This document shows positions 51,029-60,017 of a DNA stretch of 64,000 nucleotides, one piece after another (position 1 is the stretch's first letter; each line of letters starts with the position of its first letter). The translations under genes and the position numbers were made by a program. The stretch comes from Campylobacteraceae bacterium (lineage in GTDB: Bacteria; Campylobacterota; Campylobacteria; Campylobacterales; Sulfurovaceae), in assembly GCA_027024155.1 (NCBI GenBank), contig JALVTE010000080.1, forward strand, positions 36,218 to 100,217. Reading direction: 5' to 3'. A model generated the notes under the pieces. That model was given only the letters and a program-made list of their open reading frames with translations. It was not told the origin of the DNA and did not search any database.

Positions 51029-51718
51029 CTAGATTCTTAGCTTTTTCTCTTTTGCATTAAATATATATACTGCCAATAGTACTAAAAAGCTTAATAGTAA
51101 CATTATACCGCTATAGATGTGGGCGCTTTTATAATCCATTGTCTCTACCATTTCATAAATTGCTACAGAGGCTACTTTTGTCTCTCCAGGGATTGAGCCG
51201 CCAACCATTAGCACCACTCCAAACTCTCCAACTGTATGGGCAAAAGTTACCACAAGGGCTGTTAAGAGCGATGGCTTTATATTTGGCAAGGCAACTCTTA
51301 AAAGAGTAGTTAGTCTGCTTTTACCACTAATATATGATGCCTCTAGCATACTCTTATTTAAGCTCTCAAAGCCACTTTGAAGTGGTTGAACCATAAAAGG
51401 CATAGAGTATAAACAACTAGCAATTACTAAACCAAGAAAAGTAAATACCAACTCTATATTAAAGTGTTGGCTAAAAAAGTGACCTACCGGAGAGTTATCT
51501 GATAGTGTAACTAAAATATAAAAACCAAGTACAGATGGAGGTAATACAATCGGTAATGAGCTTAAAGCTTCTATATATGGCTTAAATTTAGATTTAGTTT
51601 GAGAGAGCCACCAAGATAGCGGTAGAGCCAATATAAAGAGAATAATGGTCGTAATAGTTGCTAATTTAAAAGATAGAATAAATGGCTCAAAGTTAATACT
51701 CTTGATACCGTCTATCAT
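51029..51718 (-). CDS. modB: Molybdate ABC transporter permease
   Basis: 229 aa, five or six membrane helices. The permease signature loop reads [27 protein letters not shown] (in two parts), and [25 protein letters not shown] is the ModB-specific region. It overlaps modA by 4 bp. No ATPase gene follows; the ModC-like one is at 18 kb. Confidence 0.92.
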   Translation of the reverse strand: MIDGIKSINFEPFILSFKLATITTIILFILALPLSWWLSQTKSKFKPYIEALSSLPIVLPPSVLGFYILVTLSDNSPVGHFFSQHFNIELVFTFLGLVIASCLYSMPFMVQPLQSGFESLNKSMLEASYISGKSRLTTLLRVALPNIKPSLLTALVVTFAHTVGEFGVVLMVGGSIPGETKVASVAIYEMVETMDYKSAHIYSGIMLLLSFLVLLAVYIFNAKEKKLRI

Positions 51719-52458
51719 CTGTAGATATATCCATATTTTTTAAATATCTCTTTAGCTCTATTGCTTAATAGGTAGTTATAAAAAGCTTTTGCTTCAGCAT
51801 TATCTTTTGCTCTTTTTATTAAAATAATACACTGTTTTGTTGGTGTATATAAATTTAATGGCACATCTATCCAGTTTTTGCCTTTTCTATATTGACTTAA
51901 CTTTTTAGATAAAAGTGTAGATTTGGCTACAAAGCCTATATCTGCTGCTGTTAATGTATAGGTTAGTGTCTGTCCTATAGATTGCCCATATATAAATTTT
52001 GGCTTTACTTTATCGTAAAGTTTAGCATTTTCAAGTGCCTCTTTAGTAGCAACACCATAAGGTGCAGTTTTAGGGTTAGCTACAGCTACTCTTTTTATAC
52101 TATCGTCTAAAATTACATTTAAACCTTTGCTTAAATCTATACTGTTGTGTTTAGTAAATAGAGCTAAAGAGCCATTAGCATAAACCTTTGGCTTGCTAAC
52201 TGCTAAACCTTTAGAGTATAAAGCTTCTGGGTAGCCCATATCTGCAGACATAAAAATATCATAAGGGGCATTTTGCATTAATTGAGCTGTTAATTTACCA
52301 CTACTTCCTATATTTACTTCTATATTTGTATTTGGATTTAATTTGTTAAAATCTTTAATTAAGGCTTCGATAGCATAACTGACATTAGCAGCAACTGCAA
52401 CTTTAATAGTACCTGCAAAACTAAATATAGTAAGTAAAAAAAATAGTAGCAATTTCAT
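51715..52458 (-). CDS. modA: Molybdate-binding periplasmic protein
   Basis: 247 aa with a signal peptide ([18 protein letters not shown]). ModA motifs: [47 protein letters not shown] (two parts), [12 protein letters not shown] and [12 protein letters not shown]. It delivers molybdate (or tungstate) to ModB. First gene of the two-gene unit; the nuo operon ends 130 bp upstream with a terminator between. Confidence 0.92.
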   Translation of the reverse strand: MKLLLFFLLTIFSFAGTIKVAVAANVSYAIEALIKDFNKLNPNTNIEVNIGSSGKLTAQLMQNAPYDIFMSADMGYPEALYSKGLAVSKPKVYANGSLALFTKHNSIDLSKGLNVILDDSIKRVAVANPKTAPYGVATKEALENAKLYDKVKPKFIYGQSIGQTLTYTLTAADIGFVAKSTLLSKKLSQYRKGKNWIDVPLNLYTPTKQCIILIKRAKDNAEAKAFYNYLLSNRAKEIFKKYGYIYR

Positions 52459-52529
52459 TATATAATCCAGTAGTTTTTAATAAAGTATAGCACTAAAATC
52501 TTTAAAAATAGTTGTTGAGGAAAGAGGAT

Positions 52530-52561
52530 TTAATGGGCAAATGATTCTCTATGCCCATTAA
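52530..52561 (-). terminator. Terminator of the nuo operon
   Basis: Stem TTAATGGGCA/TGCCCATTAA (10 bp) with a 12-base loop, 28 bp after the nuoN stop and 72 bp before modA. The following minus-strand sequence is T/C-rich. Confidence 0.6.
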
Positions 52562-52588
52562 TTTAAATTGATTAATAAAGAGCTTGGA

Positions 52589-54076
52589 TTAATATCCACT
52601 AGCTCCTACTAAGTCTGTAATAAAGCTCATTAGTGGCTCTATGTAGAATATTGATGTTATAGTTACAAATGCTGCTATACCGATTACTAACTCTAATGAG
52701 AATGCACGGTTTGCATAAACTACATTTTTTCTGCTTTCGTCTGGCTCTTTTAAGAACATATATACAATAAGTTTTAAGTAGTAATAAACTGCTATTGCAC
52801 TGTTTAGTGCCATAATAATTGCTACTCCGTAGTATCCTGAATCAACTATTGCACTTAATACATATAGTTTACCCCAGAAGAGACTAAATGGTGGTACACC
52901 TGCTAATGAAAGCATAAATACTGCCATTATTACAGCTGAAATTGGAGCAATTTTAATCATACCTGCAAATTTACTGTATGGATGGTGGAATCTGTCGTGG
53001 TGTACATTGTACTTGTGGCGACTAATCCATAGCATTGTAAATGCTCCAAGGTTTGTAAACATAAATAATCCGTAGTATAGGAATATAGATGAGTAACCTT
53101 TTGTTGTATCTAGTGCAATCGCAACTAATACAAAACCTGCATGAGAGATAGAACTGTATGCTAACATTCTCTTAACATCTTTTTGTACAAGTGCCATCAT
53201 ATTTGCAAGTGTTGTTGTAATAATTGCTAATACTATAATTGTAATTTTTATAATATCTATATTTAACTCCATATAGATACCAAACAATCTAATTGCAACA
53301 ACCATCATTGCTACTTTTGGAACAATAGACATATATCCAGCCATTGGCGCACTAGCACCTTCATAAGTATCTGGTGTCCACATATGGAATGGAATTAGTG
53401 ATACTTTAAAGCCTATTGCTACTATCATAAATAGTGCACCACCAATAATAGGTATAAGAATTCCTGCTTCACCCATTCTATCTTGAAGTACTTTTGCAAT
53501 AGCGTACATCTCTACAGAACCTGTAGTAGCATAAATAATTGCTGCACCCATTGTAAAGAAACCAGCTGCCATTGCACCCATTGTAAAGTACTTAATAGCT
53601 GCTTCGTGAGCTAACTTTGTGTTGTGCATTGCAATTAGTGTATATAGTGCTAATGAACCTGTCTCTAAACCAACAAAGATAAGGATTAAGTTATCACTTG
53701 CTGCCATAAATTGGAAACCAAATACCATAAACAGGAAAAGAGAGAAGAATTCTGGATAAGAGAAATCGTGGAATCTTCTTTTTGTTAATGCTAATGGTAT
53801 AAAGAGCATAGAACCTGCAATTATAAGTGTCTGCCCAAGTACAGAGACGCCATCAATTAATATAGTATCAAAAAGTCCTCTTTCGTTTATATTTAAACTA
53901 AGAGTCACTCCTAATGCAATAAATAGTGTTAGCATAGTTAAAACTACATATAGTGTCTTATCTAAATTAGGTTTAACTAAATCTATACATAAAATTGTTA
54001 ATGCACCAAGTAGTATTACAAACATTGGTGACATTGTAATTAAGTTTAAAGAGCTGAAATCTGGTAACTGTATCAT
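52589..54076 (-). CDS. nuoN: NADH-quinone oxidoreductase subunit N
   Basis: 495 aa, about 14 membrane helices. Antiporter-like proton channel of complex I: FFSLFLFMVFGFQFMAASDN, the lysine helix KLAHEAAIKYFTMGAMAAGF, PFHMWTPDTYEGASAPMAGY and KRMLAYSSISHAGFVLVA. Last gene of the operon. Its start overlaps the nuoM stop by 4 bp. Confidence 0.96.
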   Translation of the reverse strand: MIQLPDFSSLNLITMSPMFVILLGALTILCIDLVKPNLDKTLYVVLTMLTLFIALGVTLSLNINERGLFDTILIDGVSVLGQTLIIAGSMLFIPLALTKRRFHDFSYPEFFSLFLFMVFGFQFMAASDNLILIFVGLETGSLALYTLIAMHNTKLAHEAAIKYFTMGAMAAGFFTMGAAIIYATTGSVEMYAIAKVLQDRMGEAGILIPIIGGALFMIVAIGFKVSLIPFHMWTPDTYEGASAPMAGYMSIVPKVAMMVVAIRLFGIYMELNIDIIKITIIVLAIITTTLANMMALVQKDVKRMLAYSSISHAGFVLVAIALDTTKGYSSIFLYYGLFMFTNLGAFTMLWISRHKYNVHHDRFHHPYSKFAGMIKIAPISAVIMAVFMLSLAGVPPFSLFWGKLYVLSAIVDSGYYGVAIIMALNSAIAVYYYLKLIVYMFLKEPDESRKNVVYANRAFSLELVIGIAAFVTITSIFYIEPLMSFITDLVGASGY

Positions 54077-55599
54077 TTGTTTACCCCCTTATCTTTGCTA
54101 ACCAATATTATCTCTTGAGCCTTTGGAGTTATACTCTTTTTATGCATTAACTGCACTAAAGCTTTTGTAGAGTTATTAATTGGTCCTAAAACTGGCTTAG
54201 GGTAGATACCTAACCAAACTACAATAGCTACTAAAGGAATTAGTGCCGTTAGCTCTTTAGTGCTTAAATCTTTCAGTTTCTCATTCTCTGGATTTGTTAA
54301 TGGTCCAAAGAAAGTCTTTTTAACTACTGATAACATATAAACTGCACCTAAAATAATAGATGTACCAGCTATTACTGTTAAGAGAGGAGAGACTTTAAAG
54401 AAACCTAAAAGAGATAGATACTCTCCAATAAATCCTATTGTCAATGGTAATCCTACAGAAGCCATTGTCATAATAACAAATATTGTTGCATAATTTGGCA
54501 TTACTTTTGCAATACCACCAAATTCGCTTAAAAGTTTTGTATGTCGTCTATCATAAATTGCACCTACAAGTAAGAATAGTGCACCAGATACAATACCATG
54601 TGATAACATTTGGAATACTGAACCTGCAATACCCTCTACATTCATTGCAAACGTACCAAGTACTATAATACCCATATGAGAAATAGAACTATATGCAATA
54701 ACTTGCTTCATATCTTTTTGTGCATATGCAACCATTGCCGTATAGATAATCATAATAATTGCAATTATAACTACAGGTGTTATATATGCAACCGATGCAT
54801 CAGGAAACAGTGGTAGAGAGAATCTTACAAAACCATAACTACCCATTTTAAGTAGTACTGCTGCAAGAATTACAGAACCAACGGTTGGTGCCTGACCGTG
54901 TGCATATGGAAGCCAAGTATGGAATGGAACCATTGGTACCTTAATAGCAAATCCTAAGAAGAATGCCCAGAATAGATATTTTTGTACACTAAATGGTAAA
55001 ATTAATCCATACCAATCTGTTAAAGAGAAGCTCCAAACACCTGTAGTAGAGTAGTAAGCATATGCAACATATAAGATACCAACCAACATTACAAGTGAAC
55101 CTGCAAATGTATAGATAAAGAATTTAATAGATGCGTATAGTCTCTTATCACCACCCCAAGCACCAATAATATATAACATAGGCACTAGTGAGAATTCCCA
55201 GAATACATAGAAAAGTATAACATCTAAAGATACAAATACACCAACCATTGCTACTTCTAAGAAAAGAAGCGTGATTATCATATTTTTTAAATTCTCTTTA
55301 ACACTAAGAGCAATAATACCGATAAGTGTCATAAGTGTAGCCATAATTACAATAAAAAGACTTATACCATCTACACCTAAGTAGTAACTAATACCAAATT
55401 CAGGAATTAGCTTTAATTTTTCGACAAATTGCATTCCTGCTTCGTTAGTGTCAAAAGACATCCATAGCCAAAGCGAAAGTAAAAACTCCGCTGCAGCTAC
55501 AGTTATACCATATACTCTAATGCTTTTTTGGCTTACAAATAAACCAAGTATAGCAGCTATTAGAGGAAAGAAAATTAATACGGTTAAAATATTAGACAT
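54073..55599 (-). CDS. nuoM: NADH-quinone oxidoreductase subunit M
   Basis: 508 aa, about 14 membrane helices. Signatures: LFYVFWEFSLVPMLYIIGAWG with the conserved Glu, PMVPFHTWLPYAHGQAPTVGSV in two parts, and VIAYSSISHMGIIVLG. A proton-pumping antiporter-like subunit of complex I. It follows nuoL by 11 bp. Confidence 0.96.
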   Translation of the reverse strand: MSNILTVLIFFPLIAAILGLFVSQKSIRVYGITVAAAEFLLSLWLWMSFDTNEAGMQFVEKLKLIPEFGISYYLGVDGISLFIVIMATLMTLIGIIALSVKENLKNMIITLLFLEVAMVGVFVSLDVILFYVFWEFSLVPMLYIIGAWGGDKRLYASIKFFIYTFAGSLVMLVGILYVAYAYYSTTGVWSFSLTDWYGLILPFSVQKYLFWAFFLGFAIKVPMVPFHTWLPYAHGQAPTVGSVILAAVLLKMGSYGFVRFSLPLFPDASVAYITPVVIIAIIMIIYTAMVAYAQKDMKQVIAYSSISHMGIIVLGTFAMNVEGIAGSVFQMLSHGIVSGALFLLVGAIYDRRHTKLLSEFGGIAKVMPNYATIFVIMTMASVGLPLTIGFIGEYLSLLGFFKVSPLLTVIAGTSIILGAVYMLSVVKKTFFGPLTNPENEKLKDLSTKELTALIPLVAIVVWLGIYPKPVLGPINNSTKALVQLMHKKSITPKAQEIILVSKDKGVNK

Positions 55600-55610
55600 A
55601 CACCCTCTCC

Positions 55611-57509
55611 TTATTGAACTGCAACAGCTATTGCTGCAATTACTGTTATAAATACTAAACCTGCTGCCATCCAGTTAAGGTAGCTAGACAGATTACCATT
55701 TTGTGCTTTTCTACTTGCATCACCACTCTTCTCTACAAATTTAGCTATACCATCTACACTTGCATCTACAACTTGCATATCTATCTCTTTCCATGCAATA
55801 TCAGATAACTCTTTGTATGGTTTAGCAAATACTCTATCATAAATTACTGGTATATAGTATTGATTGTAAAGTAGCTTATAAATTTTATTATTTTGCTCAA
55901 ACTCTAAATCTCTTTTTAAACCTTTTGCATATTTCAAATAAGCTACAACAATACCAGTAAGTGCAACTAGCGTAGTGATAATTGTTAAAATTACAACCAT
56001 ATGTTCTGTATGTTCACTCATTTCATACTCTGGAAGGAATTTTGTAACAAACTCTACAAAATCTTCTTTGAAGAAACCAACAGTAACTGCTGCTATTGCA
56101 AGTGGTGCCATTGCCCAAAGTGCATATGGTTTTGCTTCGTGTGGATGTGCACCAATTTCATGGTATCTCTCATCACCAAAGAATACTAAGAATACTTGAC
56201 GGAAACTATAGAATGCTGTTAAACCAGCTGTTAGCCAAAGTACAAACCAAATACCATAAGTGTGCTCGTTGAATGCTACTTCTAAAATTGTATCTTTAGA
56301 GAAGAAACCAGCGAATGGATAGATTCCAGAAAGTGCTAATGAACCAATTCCCATATAAAGGAATGTCCATCCCATAACTTTCTTAAGTCCACCCATTTTA
56401 AACATATCTAGCTCATCATGCATAGCATGCATAACGTTACCAGCACCAATAAATAGCAATGCTTTAAACGCTGCGTGAGCTGCTAGGTGGAATAGTGCAA
56501 CCCAGTAAGCACCAAGTCCAGCTGCTGCAAACATATAACCTAATTGAGATAGTGTAGAGTATGCAATAACTCTTTTTAAATCTCTGTTTACCAGTGCCAT
56601 TGATGCTGCAAAAATTGCAACAAATGTACCAAGTACTGCAATACCATATCCAACTTCTGGTATTTGACTATAAAGTGGGTTTGCTCTAATTACTAAGTAA
56701 ACACCTGCTGTTACCATTGTTGCCGCGTGAATCAGTGCAGAAACTGGTGTAGGACCTTCCATTGCATCTGCAAGCCAAGTGTGTAGTGGGAATTGAGCTG
56801 ATTTACCCATTGCACCAATAAATAGTGCTATACCAATTCCAACTAACATTGCATGACTTAAATCACCAATATGTGCAAATACTTCTGTATATTTTAGTGT
56901 ACCTAAATTCCAGTAAATTAAGAAAATACCAACAAGCATACCAAGGTCGGCAATTCTGTTCATAATAAACGCTTCATTTGCTGCCCAAGATGGAGAGATA
57001 GATGGATTAACATCTCTTGTCTCATCTTTTTTATGGTACCAGAAACCAATAAGTAACCAAGAACATACACCAACGCCTTCCCAACCAATGAAAAGACCTA
57101 AGAAGTTATCACTCATTACCAAAATCATCATAGAGAAAACGAAAGCTGATAGATATGAAAAGAATCTATTAAAGCTTTTGTCACTCTCCATATAGTAGTT
57201 AGAGTAAACATGAACAACTGTTGATATAAGTGTTACAACAGTCATCATAATAACAGTAACTTGATCAACGGTGAAACCAAACTTAGTATCCAAATCTCCA
57301 ACTACAATCCAATCCATTAAATTAACACTAACAGCTTTTCCTGTCTCTTCTATATCTAATAAAAGAATTACAGAAGCTACTAATGCTGCACCAATTAATA
57401 TAGATGTTGCTATCCCTACTAATTGAACCTTAGGTTTTTGTGCAAATAGTGCTGCAAATAGTGAACTTACTAATGGAGCAAATAGTGCTATATATACATA
57501 ACTCTCCAT
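55611..57509 (-). CDS. nuoL: NADH-quinone oxidoreductase subunit L
   Basis: 632 aa. MNRIADLGMLVGIF, GKSAQFPLHTWLADAMEGPTPVSALIHAA (in two parts) and VIAYSTLSQLGYMFAAAG are the typical NuoL motifs. About 16 membrane helices; the C-terminal long lateral helix (about 500-600) lies along the membrane arm. It starts 2 bp after the nuoK stop. Confidence 0.96.
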   Translation of the reverse strand: MESYVYIALFAPLVSSLFAALFAQKPKVQLVGIATSILIGAALVASVILLLDIEETGKAVSVNLMDWIVVGDLDTKFGFTVDQVTVIMMTVVTLISTVVHVYSNYYMESDKSFNRFFSYLSAFVFSMMILVMSDNFLGLFIGWEGVGVCSWLLIGFWYHKKDETRDVNPSISPSWAANEAFIMNRIADLGMLVGIFLIYWNLGTLKYTEVFAHIGDLSHAMLVGIGIALFIGAMGKSAQFPLHTWLADAMEGPTPVSALIHAATMVTAGVYLVIRANPLYSQIPEVGYGIAVLGTFVAIFAASMALVNRDLKRVIAYSTLSQLGYMFAAAGLGAYWVALFHLAAHAAFKALLFIGAGNVMHAMHDELDMFKMGGLKKVMGWTFLYMGIGSLALSGIYPFAGFFSKDTILEVAFNEHTYGIWFVLWLTAGLTAFYSFRQVFLVFFGDERYHEIGAHPHEAKPYALWAMAPLAIAAVTVGFFKEDFVEFVTKFLPEYEMSEHTEHMVVILTIITTLVALTGIVVAYLKYAKGLKRDLEFEQNNKIYKLLYNQYYIPVIYDRVFAKPYKELSDIAWKEIDMQVVDASVDGIAKFVEKSGDASRKAQNGNLSSYLNWMAAGLVFITVIAAIAVAVQ

Positions 57510-57511
57510 GA

Positions 57512-57817
57512 CTACCCTTTCATAATACTTAAGTTATCTAAGTCTAATGTACCATATTTCTTATAGATTAGAATCAGTAATCCTAAGCCTACGGCAACCT
57601 CACTTGCAGCAACTGCAATTATAAAAAGAGCAAACATTTGACCACTTAAATCACCTAAATGTACAGATATTGCTGCAAAAGCCACATTTGTTGCGTTTAA
57701 CATAATCTCTGTTGCAAAAAATAGCATTAGTAAATTTTTACGGCGAAGAACACCTGCTAATCCTATACTAAATAAAATAGCAGAAAGTATTAAATATTGT
57801 GTTGTTAAATCTGTCAT
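57512..57817 (-). CDS. nuoK: NADH-quinone oxidoreductase subunit K
   Basis: 101 aa, three membrane helices. LMLFFATEIMLNATNVAFAA holds the conserved Glu of the MrpC-like channel, followed by ALFIIAVAASEVAVGLGLLI with the second Glu. It overlaps nuoJ by 4 bp. Confidence 0.95.
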   Translation of the reverse strand: MTDLTTQYLILSAILFSIGLAGVLRRKNLLMLFFATEIMLNATNVAFAAISVHLGDLSGQMFALFIIAVAASEVAVGLGLLILIYKKYGTLDLDNLSIMKG

Positions 57818-58383
57818 TTTTGCTCCTTTTTCTCAGTCTCTGGGTCTGTACCTACATATACTTCAGAAAGACTCTCATCCATTCTTTTACTAGCTAATAC
57901 AATACCAGCAATCATTGCAACAAGTAACATTACTGCTGCAACTTCAAAAGGTATTAAATATTTAGTAAATAGTACTGCTCCAATAGCATGTACATTATCT
58001 AAATGTCCAAGACCTTTAGCTATTGGCTCAACCTCTATATGCTTACCAATAGCTGGTGCAGAAAATATTACCACTAAAGCAACGGCACTAAAACCACTTA
58101 GTAAAAAAACTAAATATTTAGATGTATTTTTCTCTTTAACATCTCTTGTTGCATCAAAAAACATCATTCCAAATGCGTAAAGTGCCATAATTGCACCAGA
58201 GTAAACAACTAACTGTACCGCTCCTAAAAAGTCGGCTCTAATAATAAAAAATAGTCCCGAAATTAAAACCATTCCCGCAGCTAGTGAACTCATTGAGTAT
58301 AGTATGTTTCTACTAAATACTGTCACTAAAAAGAGACCTGTTATTAATATCGCGAAAATATAAAATGCTATAGCTTCCATCAT
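57814..58383 (-). CDS. nuoJ: NADH-quinone oxidoreductase subunit J
   Basis: 189 aa, five membrane helices. FIIRADFLGAVQLVVYSGAIMALYAFGMMF (over two helices) is the conserved region with the pi-bulge helix 3. The C-terminal charged tail (DESLSEVYVGTDPETEKKEQK) is a little longer than usual. It starts 7 bp after nuoI. Confidence 0.93.
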   Translation of the reverse strand: MMEAIAFYIFAILITGLFLVTVFSRNILYSMSSLAAGMVLISGLFFIIRADFLGAVQLVVYSGAIMALYAFGMMFFDATRDVKEKNTSKYLVFLLSGFSAVALVVIFSAPAIGKHIEVEPIAKGLGHLDNVHAIGAVLFTKYLIPFEVAAVMLLVAMIAGIVLASKRMDESLSEVYVGTDPETEKKEQK

Positions 58384-58390
58384 CTCTCCC

Positions 58391-59014
58391 TTAATACGCT
58401 AGCGGTGTTTTTTTAATATTTTTATCCGCCACAGGTGTCGGTGCACCAAATCCTGGATACTCTTTTTGATTTACTAACTGATCCATAGGTGTTAGCATAT
58501 CTTCAAAGTTAGAGTAACTAGCTCTCTGTTCACTTGCAGTTTCGTATCTGCCACCATGAACAATCGCTAACTCTGGACAAACCTCTGCACAGTAACCACA
58601 GAAGATACATCTACCAAAGTTAATTGTATAATCACTTACCTCTTTTCTCTGGTTTTCATCGTATCTTGTATCCATTTTAATACAGTTAGATATACAAATC
58701 TTTTCACATAATCCACAACCGATACATCTATAATGCCCACTCTCTAGCAGTCTTTTCATTTCATGAATTGCTCTATATCTTGGAGAAATTGGCAACTTTT
58801 CAAAAGGATACTTTACTGTATGCATCTCACCCATAAATAGAGCTTTAAACATCTCTCTCATTGTCACTTTTAGTCCAACAAAAAGCTCTAACTTTACAGA
58901 CCTTTTAAGTACTTGCTTAAACTTACCCCAACCAGTTTCAGGAGTGTGTCCTAAATCTAGCATTTTGTAGTTTTGAACACCTACATTTCTATTTTTTAAA
59001 TTATCTAAACTCAT
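58391..59014 (-). CDS. nuoI: NADH-quinone oxidoreductase subunit I
   Basis: 207 aa. Two 4Fe-4S motifs: CIGCGLCEKICISNCIKMD and CIFCGYCAEVCPELAIVHG, which carry centres N6a and N6b on the electron path to quinone. An amphipathic N-terminal region anchors it beside nuoH. It follows nuoH by 10 bp. Confidence 0.96.
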   Translation of the reverse strand: MSLDNLKNRNVGVQNYKMLDLGHTPETGWGKFKQVLKRSVKLELFVGLKVTMREMFKALFMGEMHTVKYPFEKLPISPRYRAIHEMKRLLESGHYRCIGCGLCEKICISNCIKMDTRYDENQRKEVSDYTINFGRCIFCGYCAEVCPELAIVHGGRYETASEQRASYSNFEDMLTPMDQLVNQKEYPGFGAPTPVADKNIKKTPLAY

Positions 59015-59024
59015 ATCTACCTCC

Positions 59025-60014
59025 CTAAGCCATCATAACTAAACCAGTTATTAAAATATTAATAACTGCTAGTGGCATTAAAACTTTCCAACACAACCAC
59101 ATTAACTGGTCAGGTCTAATGTGTGGCCACGCTGCACGAACCCATAACATTAAAAAGAAGAAAAATGCAACTTTTAATATAATAGCAAGACCTCCAGGAA
59201 TAATCCACAGTGGATTAAATCCGCCAAGAAAAACAAGTGATGCCAAGAATCCTATTGTAATCATATTCGCATACTCACCAATAAAGAACATACCCCATCT
59301 CATACCACTATACTCTGTAGCATAACCTGAGATTACTTCGGCTTCATTCTCTAGCAAGTCAAATGGTGTTCTGTTTGTCTCAGCAAAACCAGAAATTAAG
59401 AAAAGAACAAATGCAACTGGCTGAGTCCACACAATCCAGTGAGCAATTCCACCTGCTTGATAAGTATTGAAATCTATTAAAGATAGTGAACCAACCATCA
59501 TAATAGGAGCTAACAGAGATAAACCTGTAACAACTTCATAACTTAAAAATTGAATAGCAGTTCTCGCACTACCAATAATACCCCATTTATTCTCTTGTGC
59601 CATACCAGCAAGCAATGGACCATAAAGCCCAACACCCATCATAGCGATAACAAATAAGATACCAATATTCATATCTGAAACTATTGGTCTAACAGTAACT
59701 CCAAAAAGCGTAAACTCTGGTAGTAGAGGAACAGCTGCTAAAGCAATAAATGCAGTTGCTGCTGTAATTATTGGAGCAACCATAAAGATTATCTTATTAG
59801 CACCACTTGGAATAAAATCCTCTTTTGTAAATAGTTTAATACCATCAGCTGCAATTTGTAAAACACCAAAAGGTCCAACATGCATTGGTCCAAGTCTTCG
59901 TTGCATAAATGCAAGAATTTTTCTCTCGATATATGTTCCAAATCCAGCCAAAGCCGAAATTACGGCAAGTATCAAAATTGCCTTTATAACTGTTGCAATG
60001 ATATATCCATCCAT
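59025..60014 (-). CDS. nuoH: NADH-quinone oxidoreductase subunit H
   Basis: 329 aa, eight membrane helices. YIERKILAFMQRRLGPMHVG, the quinone-chamber loop AETNRTPFDLLENEAEVISG (20 residues) and GMRWGMFFIGEYANM, and RAAWPHIRPDQLMWLCWK at the end. Together with NuoB/D it forms the quinone site. It starts 3 bp after nuoG. Confidence 0.97.
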   Translation of the reverse strand: MDGYIIATVIKAILILAVISALAGFGTYIERKILAFMQRRLGPMHVGPFGVLQIAADGIKLFTKEDFIPSGANKIIFMVAPIITAATAFIALAAVPLLPEFTLFGVTVRPIVSDMNIGILFVIAMMGVGLYGPLLAGMAQENKWGIIGSARTAIQFLSYEVVTGLSLLAPIMMVGSLSLIDFNTYQAGGIAHWIVWTQPVAFVLFLISGFAETNRTPFDLLENEAEVISGYATEYSGMRWGMFFIGEYANMITIGFLASLVFLGGFNPLWIIPGGLAIILKVAFFFFLMLWVRAAWPHIRPDQLMWLCWKVLMPLAVINILITGLVMMA

Positions 60015-60017
60015 CGT

